A DNA stretch of 6,263 nt from Nocardioides sp. (lineage in GTDB: Bacteria > Actinomycetota > Actinomycetes > Propionibacteriales > Nocardioidaceae): contig JAPSKJ010000133.1 in assembly GCA_031177735.1 (NCBI GenBank), positions 1 through 6,263 of the forward strand. The letters run 5' to 3'. The stretch's first letter is position 1. Each line of letters begins with the position of its first letter. Shown one piece after another: positions 1-4,302 of the stretch. Below the pieces are notes generated by a model that was not told the origin of the DNA, searched no databases, and saw only the letters and a list, made by a program, of their open reading frames with translations. The translations under genes and the position numbers were made by a program.

Positions 1-127
1 TCTCGCCGGCTTGATAGCGAGGGAAACGCCCGATTCCGTGCCGGCTTGCCCCGCCTAGCGTCGACCACCTCGGCCCGTACGGCGCGCCACCGAGCGGGAG
101 GACGCGCGCTGGGCCGGTCGGAGCCGG
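1..127. other. Non-coding stretch downstream of pepN
   Basis: No convincing gene is visible here. One plus-strand frame is open from the window edge to base 150, but it has no start in view, an Arg/Ala/Ser-rich translation and no recognisable motif, and it runs over the pepN hairpin. Another plus-strand frame closes at a TAG at 56-58 and could be the last 18 codons of a gene entering from the left, but this cannot be tested with so little sequence. Bases 11-40 are less GC-rich than the rest, as intergenic DNA often is. Confidence 0.5.
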
Positions 128-157
128 AGGCGGCCTACTGGTGGGGGTAGGCCGCCT
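128..157 (-). terminator. Hairpin overlapping the pepN stop codon (putative terminator)
   Basis: Bases 128-138 and 147-157 are perfectly complementary, giving an 11-bp, mostly G/C stem with an 8-nt loop. The pepN stop codon (TAG on the minus strand, 135-137) lies inside the stem, so the last codons of the gene form its other arm. No U-tract follows on either strand, which is common for actinobacterial terminators. The placement at the exact end of pepN supports a terminator or 3'-end-stabilising role. Because the stem is perfect it could also form in RNA from the plus strand. Confidence 0.6.
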
Positions 158-2597
158 TCACCGCGAGTCGGCGCGCAAGCAGGTCGGCAGCGTCGGCCAG
201 CCGCCGACGCAGGCTCGGGTCGACGCTCTCGTCCGTGGCGAGGGCCCGCGCCCGCTCCAGGGTGTCCTCGCTCCACGACGCCGCCGGGAAGAACGCCTCG
301 GCGGCGTCGGCGAGCACCCAGCCGCTGCGCGCGGAGACCGTGCCGGGCAGGTCCGCGAAGTAGCGCTCCACGTAGGGGGCGGTCAGCTGCTCCTGGCCGG
401 CGCTCCACATGCCCTCACCAGCGGCCAGCACCTCGTAGTTGGGCAGGTCGCGCTTGCCGGTGAAGACGTCCCAGGCGAAGGCCTTGGCCTCCTCGTCGGG
501 CAGGGAGGCCAGTGCCTTGGTCAGCGACACCCTTGCGTCGGCAGCGGGCTCGGCGTCGAAGGCGGCCTGGAGCTCGGCACGGTCGGTCGCACCCAGCGCC
601 GCCAGACGCGCCAGGACCCGCCACCGCAGGCTGCTGTCGAGGGAGATCCCCTGCGGGAGGCGGTCGAGCCACCCGCGCAGGCGCTCGGCATCCGTGGTGC
701 TGCTCACCGCGGTCCGCAGCGCGGAGAGCTGACGCTCCGAGCCCGGCTCGGCGGACTCCAGCGCGGCCAGTGCCGCGCGGTGCAGCCGCTCGACCGACCC
801 GGTGGGTGCCAGCCGTGCGACGGGACCCAGCAGCCAGCCGCGGGTGCGGCGTGGGCTGTCCTCGGCGTCGTCGAGCGGCAGGGCGGCCTCGGCCAGGTCG
901 ATGATGTCGGCAGGGTCGATGGCGGCGTTGTGGAAGGCGTTCTTCACGTTGTTCCACACACCCGCCACCACGCCCGGGTCGGTGACGTGGGGCAGCAGCT
1001 CCTTGAGCGCGGTCACCGTGGCCGCGTCCGGCATCGGCAGCGCCCAGGTGTCGTCATAGGGGTCGAGCACGACCGCCTCACCGGCCGGGAGGTACGCCGT
1101 CTGGGACCCACCCACAGTGATCGACTCCGTGCGCCACACACCCCCCTGCGCCACGGCCACCCGGAAGGTGTGCGAGCGCATCGCCGGGTGCTCCGCCGGG
1201 GGAGTGCGGTGCAGCACGCCGGCCTCCCGGTCCAGCACGAGCCGGTCCGGTCCGGCGGTGCGCAGCCAGTTGGCGGCGAAGCCGGAGAGGTCACCGGCGC
1301 CGGCGCGCTCCCAGCTGGCGAGCAGGTCGTGCATGGTGGCGTTGCCGAACCGGTGCTGGGTGAAGTGGTCGATCACGCCGGCGAAGAACACCTCGTCGCC
1401 GAGCGAGGCGTTGAGCTGCTTGAGGATCGCCGAGCCCTTGGCGTAGGAGATGCCGTCGAAGTCCTGCAGGGCCGCGGTCGCGTCGACCGCACCGTTGCCG
1501 GCCACCGGGTGCGTCGAGGGCGACTGGTCGGCGATCAGACCCCACTGGCGGCGAGCCCAGGACAGGTCGGCCCAGGCGTCGGCGTACTCGGTGACGTCGG
1601 CGGTGACCCGGTTGCCCATGTACTCGGCGAACGACTCGTTGAGCCACAGGTCGTCCCACCACCGCGGCGTGACGATGTTGCCGAACCACTGGTGCGCCAT
1701 CTCGTGGGCGATCGTGGTGGCGCGGTTGATCAGCGCGCCACGGGTCGCGCGGGAGGTGAAGATGAGCGGGTCGCGGAAGGTGACGCAACCGGGGTTCTCC
1801 ATCGCGCCGGCGTTGAACTCCGGCACGAAGGCCTGGTGGTAGTTCCCGAAGGGGTAGCGGACCCCGAACAGCCGGTGGTACTCGTCGAAGCACTGCTTGG
1901 TGATCCGCAGGAGCTCCTCGGCGTCGCGCTCGAGGTGCTCGGCGAGGCTGGCCCGCGCGCTGAGCCCGAGCGGGATGCCGTCATGGGTGTCGCTCAGCAG
2001 GTGGTAGGGCCCGGCGACGACGGTGACGAAGTACGTCGACAGGGGCTGGCTCGGCTCGAACTCCCAGCGCTGGGAGCCGTCGGCGTTGCGCCCGGCGGGC
2101 TGGCCCGGCGCGTTCGCGACCACCACCCAGTCGCTCGGTGCCTCCACGTGGAGGGTGTAGGGCGCCTTCAGGTCGGGCTGGTCGAAGCAGGCGAAGACGC
2201 TGGGCGCGGCATCCATGAAGCTCATGCCGTAGACGTAGTGCCGGCCGTCGGCGGGGTCGACGGACCGGTGCAGGCCCTCGCCGTCGTTGCGGAACCGCAT
2301 GGTGGCCCGGACGACGAGCTCGTGCTCGCCGGCCTCGGTGTGGAGGGGGAAGCGTCCGCGGTCCAGCAGACCCGGGTCGAGCCTGTGCCCGTCGAGGGTC
2401 ACCTCGTGCAGCTCGACCGGCTTGAGGTCGACGAACGTGTTCCCGCCGCGGCTGGTGAACCGCAGGACCGTGCGGGAGGCGAAGGTCCGCTCGTCGGAGG
2501 CGAGGTCGAGGTGGACGTCGTAGGAGGACACGTCGAGCAGCGCACGCCGCTCCTGGGCCTCGGTCAGCTTCAGGCTCTGGGTGGGGCTGGTGGTCAC
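135..2597 (-). CDS. pepN: Aminopeptidase N, M1 family zinc metallopeptidase
   Basis: This 820-residue cytosolic enzyme should remove N-terminal amino acids from peptides and so recycle products of protein turnover. The M1 signature is complete: the exopeptidase motif GAMEN is at residues 264-268. The zinc motif HEMAH is at 298-302, and the third zinc ligand Glu321 follows with the standard 18-residue spacing (in LNESFAEY). Glu299 is the catalytic base, and Tyr385 (in DGISYAKG) is the expected transition-state-stabilising tyrosine. An N-terminal beta domain (about 20-210) carries the family motif CFDQPDLKAP at 137-146. The catalytic domain spans about 215-450, and a helical ERAP1-C-like domain runs from about 525 to the end. 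The length is slightly below that usual for actinobacterial PepN. The start is a GTG that gives the expected N-terminus (LTEAQERRALLDVSSY) and sits 6 nt from a TANNNT box with no Shine-Dalgarno sequence, so a leaderless mRNA is likely. No active-site residue is missing. Confidence 0.97.
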   Translation of the reverse strand: MTTSPTQSLKLTEAQERRALLDVSSYDVHLDLASDERTFASRTVLRFTSRGGNTFVDLKPVELHEVTLDGHRLDPGLLDRGRFPLHTEAGEHELVVRATMRFRNDGEGLHRSVDPADGRHYVYGMSFMDAAPSVFACFDQPDLKAPYTLHVEAPSDWVVVANAPGQPAGRNADGSQRWEFEPSQPLSTYFVTVVAGPYHLLSDTHDGIPLGLSARASLAEHLERDAEELLRITKQCFDEYHRLFGVRYPFGNYHQAFVPEFNAGAMENPGCVTFRDPLIFTSRATRGALINRATTIAHEMAHQWFGNIVTPRWWDDLWLNESFAEYMGNRVTADVTEYADAWADLSWARRQWGLIADQSPSTHPVAGNGAVDATAALQDFDGISYAKGSAILKQLNASLGDEVFFAGVIDHFTQHRFGNATMHDLLASWERAGAGDLSGFAANWLRTAGPDRLVLDREAGVLHRTPPAEHPAMRSHTFRVAVAQGGVWRTESITVGGSQTAYLPAGEAVVLDPYDDTWALPMPDAATVTALKELLPHVTDPGVVAGVWNNVKNAFHNAAIDPADIIDLAEAALPLDDAEDSPRRTRGWLLGPVARLAPTGSVERLHRAALAALESAEPGSERQLSALRTAVSSTTDAERLRGWLDRLPQGISLDSSLRWRVLARLAALGATDRAELQAAFDAEPAADARVSLTKALASLPDEEAKAFAWDVFTGKRDLPNYEVLAAGEGMWSAGQEQLTAPYVERYFADLPGTVSARSGWVLADAAEAFFPAASWSEDTLERARALATDESVDPSLRRRLADAADLLARRLAVKAAYPHQ

Positions 2598-2603
2598 GCG
2601 GTC

Positions 2604-2609
2604 ACTCTA
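2604..2609 (-). promoter_or_regulatory. Putative -10 box (TAGAGT) of pepN, leaderless type
   Basis: Read on the minus strand, TAGAGT matches the actinobacterial TANNNT -10 pattern and ends 6 nt before the pepN GTG. That spacing would place the transcription start at or next to the first base of the start codon. No Shine-Dalgarno sequence lies between them, which agrees with a leaderless transcript. I see no good -35 hexamer at the usual distance. The box lies downstream of the hairpin at 2629-2665, so pepN would be transcribed independently of the gene before it. Confidence 0.5.
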
Positions 2610-2628
2610 GAGACCCCGGACACGCGGC

Positions 2629-2665
2629 GGCGCGCGCTGGATCCCGCAAGGACCCAGCACGCGCC
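2629..2665 (-). terminator. 16-bp hairpin terminator after the HesB/IscA-like gene
   Basis: Arms at 2629-2644 and 2650-2665 enclose a 5-nt loop. In minus-strand RNA all 16 positions pair, two of them as G-U wobbles (2635/2659 and 2641/2653). In plus-strand RNA the same two positions become C-A mismatches. The hairpin is therefore stronger in the direction of the upstream gene, whose TGA is about 20 nt before it. There is no U-tract, as is common in high-GC Gram-positives. It separates this gene from the pepN promoter. Confidence 0.75.
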
Positions 2666-2684
2666 GTGGCGTCGTAGCGTGCGC

Positions 2685-2969
2685 TCAGGCCTGCAGCGCC
2701 AGCGCGAACTCCACGCGCCCGTCCGGGTCGACCGTCGCGTCGAGGACCTTGTCGTCGAGCAGGTCGGCCGCCGGCTGGTCGAGGTAGACGTGAGCACCGC
2801 CGGCCTCGATGACCTGGTCGCCGGGCTCGGCGTTGTCGGCGGCGGTCACCGCGAAGGTCGGCTCGGTGGTGGGCTCGGTCGTGATCCGCAGCCCCGCCGT
2901 CGGCGGGTGGCCCGGCTGCTCGGCGATGTTGCGGACGATCATCCGGGCGTTCTCGGTCAGGGTGAGCAT
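2685..2969 (-). CDS. Small HesB/IscA-like (A-type Fe-S carrier fold) protein lacking cysteines
   Basis: This 94-residue protein has the sequence pattern of the Fe-S biogenesis (HesB/IscA) fold: LTLTENA at residues 2-8, GLRI at 26-29, GDQVIE at 50-55, then a VYLDQPAADLLDDKVLDA stretch (61-78) and a closing strand GRVEFAL. IscA proteins hold iron or an Fe-S cluster through three conserved cysteines, one after the LRI strand and two near the C-terminus. This protein has no cysteine at all, the segment after GLRIT is a Thr/Pro/Glu-rich replacement (30-38), and the usual C-terminal CxC tail is absent. It should not be assumed to carry a cluster; its function is unknown. Similar short 'HesB-like' proteins are, to my knowledge, frequent in actinobacteria. 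The ATG at 2969 is chosen because a perfect AGGAGG lies 6 nt upstream. Earlier in-frame starts would run antisense into the OsmC gene. It has its own hairpin terminator. Confidence 0.85.
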   Translation of the reverse strand: MLTLTENARMIVRNIAEQPGHPPTAGLRITTEPTTEPTFAVTAADNAEPGDQVIEAGGAHVYLDQPAADLLDDKVLDATVDPDGRVEFALALQA

Positions 2970-2975
2970 GGCGCG

Positions 2976-2981
2976 CCTCCT
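2976..2981 (-). promoter_or_regulatory. Ribosome binding site AGGAGG fixing the HesB/IscA-like start
   Basis: On the minus strand a perfect AGGAGG is followed by a 6-nt spacer (GCGCGC-type) and ATG. It is the strongest Shine-Dalgarno sequence in the window. It decides the start at 2969 over longer in-frame alternatives reaching back to 3230. Confidence 0.8.
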
Positions 2982-3065
2982 GAAGGCTTCGCGGTCAGAT
3001 TCAGGGACCGTTACCCCGGTGCGCCGGACGCATTCGGGGTGGGTGACAGGGATCTCCTCGCGGGT

Positions 3066-3078
3066 CGCACGATGTGCG
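3066..3078. promoter_or_regulatory. Inverted repeat CGCAC-GAT-GTGCG in the divergent control region
   Basis: Two perfect 5-nt arms flank a 3-nt centre, 18 nt before the OsmC-family start codon and about 97 nt from the HesB/IscA-like start. The position would suit an operator overlapping the OsmC promoter or leader, or a small RNA hairpin just ahead of the ribosome binding site. It does not resemble the AT-rich OhrR palindrome. Arms this short can occur by chance in GC-rich DNA. I could not identify clear -35/-10 elements for either gene in 2970-3096. Confidence 0.3.
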
Positions 3079-3081
3079 TCT

Positions 3082-3087
3082 GAGAGG
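3082..3087 (+). promoter_or_regulatory. Ribosome binding site (GAGAGG) of the OsmC-family gene
   Basis: A purine-rich GAGAGG sits 9 nt before the ATG at 3097. It supports this start over the long in-frame extension reaching back to 2809, which would overlap the HesB/IscA-like gene antisense and adds no OsmC-like sequence. Confidence 0.65.
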
Positions 3088-3096
3088 CTGGCGCGC

Positions 3097-3549
3097 ATGA
3101 GCGCGACTCCCGGCACCCCGCAGACGCCCACCACCGTGGAGGTGCGGAAGGTCGGTGTGCACCGGTTCGTGGCGACCAACGCACGCGGCGGCTCGGTGGC
3201 CATGGGGGAGGGCAACGATCCGGACCTCACCCCGGTGGAGCTGCTCCTCGCCGCGCTCGCTGGATGTGCCTCGATCGATCTGGACTACCTGGCCGGGAAG
3301 CGGGCCGACTTCGAGACCTTCGCGGCGAGGGCCCAGGGCACCAAGGTGCGCGACGAGCAGGGCAACCACGTCGTCGGCCTGCGGGTGACCTTCGACGTGA
3401 CCTTCCCCGAGGGAGAGGCGGGCGACGCGGCCCGCGAGATGCTGCCCTCGGCCCTGCAACGGATCCAGGACCGACTCTGCCCGGTGGGCCGGACGGTCAC
3501 CCTGGGCGAGCCGGTGTCGTACGTCGCCGGCTCGCTGCCTGAGGAGTAG
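3097..3549 (+). CDS. OsmC/Ohr-family protein (thiol peroxidase-like)
   Basis: This 150-residue protein belongs to the OsmC superfamily, whose members reduce organic hydroperoxides through a pair of cysteines in a domain-swapped cytosolic dimer. The first cysteine, Cys57, lies in the hallmark segment TPVELLLAALAGC with the conserved Glu48, followed by the helix ASIDLDYLAGKR. The second, Cys128, is in DRLCPVGRT. The N-terminal strand pair VGVHRFVATNARGG (19-32) is the usual substrate-side hairpin. The PxELLLAALAGC...ID style is closer to the YhfA/OsmC-like branch than to true Ohr, so the physiological substrate is uncertain. The length is typical. The gene is divergent from the HesB/IscA-like gene and ends 3 nt from the convergent cyclophilin stop codon. 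The ATG is chosen for its Shine-Dalgarno sequence and because family similarity begins soon after it. Confidence 0.92.
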   Translation: MSATPGTPQTPTTVEVRKVGVHRFVATNARGGSVAMGEGNDPDLTPVELLLAALAGCASIDLDYLAGKRADFETFAARAQGTKVRDEQGNHVVGLRVTFDVTFPEGEAGDAAREMLPSALQRIQDRLCPVGRTVTLGEPVSYVAGSLPEE

Positions 3550-3552
3550 GAC

Positions 3553-4242
3553 TCAGCTGGTGGTGACGCCGGTGATGCTCACCGGCACCTTCGGCGCACC
3601 GTCGGGTCGGCCGCTGGCCGTGCCCTGCGCGGCGGCGCCGGCGATCAACTCCACACCGGCGGGATCGATGGTGCCGAAGATCGTGTAGTTGGGCTGGCTG
3701 TCGAGCGTGGTCGAGTCGTCGTAGACGAGGAAGAACTGCGAGCCGTTGGTGTCCGGACCGGAGTTGGCCATGGCGAGGACACCGGTCTGGTAGCTCTCGT
3801 CGCCGTGCAGCTCGTCGGCGAAGGAGTAGCCCGGGCCACCGCTGCCGCTCGCGGAGGGGTCGCCGCACTGCAGCACCGCGATGCCCGCGGTGGGAGTGGT
3901 GAGCCGGTGGCAGTCGGTCTGGTCGAAGTAGCCCTGCTCGGCCAGGGAGAGGAACGAGTGGACCGTGCACGGAGCCCGGTCGGCGTCGAGGGTGACCGGG
4001 ATGTCACCGATGCTGGTCGAGATGGTGGTCGCGACCGTGCCGGTCTCCGTCGCGCGGTCGGACGGTGGCTCGACGGGCTTCGCGGCGCCCATCGGGTCCT
4101 CGACGTACTCGCACGCCACACCCTGAGCCTGGGGGGCGGGGTCCGCCCCGGCATCCCTGGCGACCTCGTCCCCGTCGTCGCCGCAGGCGGCGAGGAGGGG
4201 CAGCGAGGCGACGGCGATGGCGGCCAGGGTCCGGGTGCGCAT
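3553..4242 (-). CDS. Cyclophilin-type peptidyl-prolyl cis-trans isomerase, lipoprotein
   Basis: This 229-residue protein should be anchored outside the membrane and catalyse proline isomerisation during folding of exported proteins. A lipoprotein signal peptide is clear: MRTRT, a hydrophobic stretch, and lipobox LAAC with the lipidated Cys20. A Gly/Asp/Ala/Pro linker follows to about residue 68, then the cyclophilin domain (about 69-227). Typical motifs are CHRLTT (111-116, with the catalytic Arg113), LQCGDP (124-129), the LAMANSGPDTNGSQFF block (157-171, containing Asn160, Gln169 and Phe171) and NYTIFGTID (185-193). Compared with human CypA, the pocket residues Phe60/Met61 appear to be Ala122/Val123 and His126 appears to be Tyr186; the latter is common in bacteria. 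Mycobacterial and other actinobacterial homologues share CHRLT and LQCGDP. Four further cysteines (44, 92, 111, 126) could form disulfides. No Shine-Dalgarno sequence precedes the ATG, but a TANNNT box does, so a leaderless mRNA is likely. Confidence 0.94.
   Translation of the reverse strand: MRTRTLAAIAVASLPLLAACGDDGDEVARDAGADPAPQAQGVACEYVEDPMGAAKPVEPPSDRATETGTVATTISTSIGDIPVTLDADRAPCTVHSFLSLAEQGYFDQTDCHRLTTPTAGIAVLQCGDPSASGSGGPGYSFADELHGDESYQTGVLAMANSGPDTNGSQFFLVYDDSTTLDSQPNYTIFGTIDPAGVELIAGAAAQGTASGRPDGAPKVPVSITGVTTS
3568..3586 (+). terminator. Hairpin after the OsmC-family gene, inside the 3' end of the cyclophilin gene
   Basis: GCCGGTGA and TCACCGGC form a perfect 8-bp stem with a 3-nt loop, starting 18 nt after the OsmC-family stop codon. 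It could end the plus-strand transcript. On the minus strand it lies in the last codons of the cyclophilin gene, so it could form in that RNA too. There is no U-tract. It may also simply be coding sequence (the SITGV codons), so confidence is moderate to low. Confidence 0.4.
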
Positions 4243-4249
4243 GGGCCAG

Positions 4250-4255
4250 ATCGTA
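4250..4255 (-). promoter_or_regulatory. Putative -10 box (TACGAT) of the cyclophilin gene, leaderless type
   Basis: On the minus strand TACGAT matches TANNNT and ends 7 nt before the ATG at 4242, so transcription would start at the start codon itself. The 7 nt between (CTGGCCC) hold no Shine-Dalgarno sequence. A clear -35 hexamer is not visible; only loosely similar bases (around GTCAGG) lie about 17 nt further upstream. It supports transcription of this gene independent of the hydrolase gene upstream. Confidence 0.5.
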
Positions 4256-4260
4256 GAGGG

Positions 4261-4282
4261 CGTCGTGGCGAGCCTGACGACG
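4261..4282 (-). terminator. Weak hairpin between the CocE-type hydrolase and cyclophilin genes
   Basis: CGTCGT (4261-4266) and ACGACG (4277-4282) can pair across a 10-nt loop, 20 nt beyond the hydrolase stop codon. A 6-bp stem with a long loop is weak and has no U-tract. It is the only hairpin candidate I see in this 60-nt gap, and it also overlaps where a -35 region for the cyclophilin promoter would lie. Confidence 0.22.
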
Positions 4283-4302
4283 GCATCCGGCGCGCTCGCG
4301 GG

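Noticed and set aside
5..48. Direct repeat GCCGGCTTG at 5-13 and 40-48
   Set aside because: Two 9-nt copies, 35 nt apart, in GC-rich DNA at the window edge are too little to call an attachment site, operator or repeat array.
3006..3025. ACCG...CGGT imperfect inverted repeat in the IscA-like/OsmC gap
   Set aside because: The arms are only 4 nt and fall to chance expectation in this base composition. No promoter box sits next to them.
141..3083. A 980-codon open frame on the plus strand, antisense to pepN and the IscA-like gene
   Set aside because: Its translation is a low-complexity Gly/Val/Arg/Leu mix without any domain, and it spans two real genes and their gap. Long antisense frames are a normal by-product of strong G/C third-position bias.
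2809..3096. N-terminal extension of the OsmC-family protein to 246 residues
   Set aside because: It runs antisense through the IscA-like gene and lacks OsmC features. A Shine-Dalgarno sequence and family length support the ATG at 3097.
2970..3230. N-terminal extension of the IscA-like protein to 181 residues
   Set aside because: The extension is antisense to the OsmC gene, is not IscA-like, and is contradicted by the perfect AGGAGG before the ATG at 2969.
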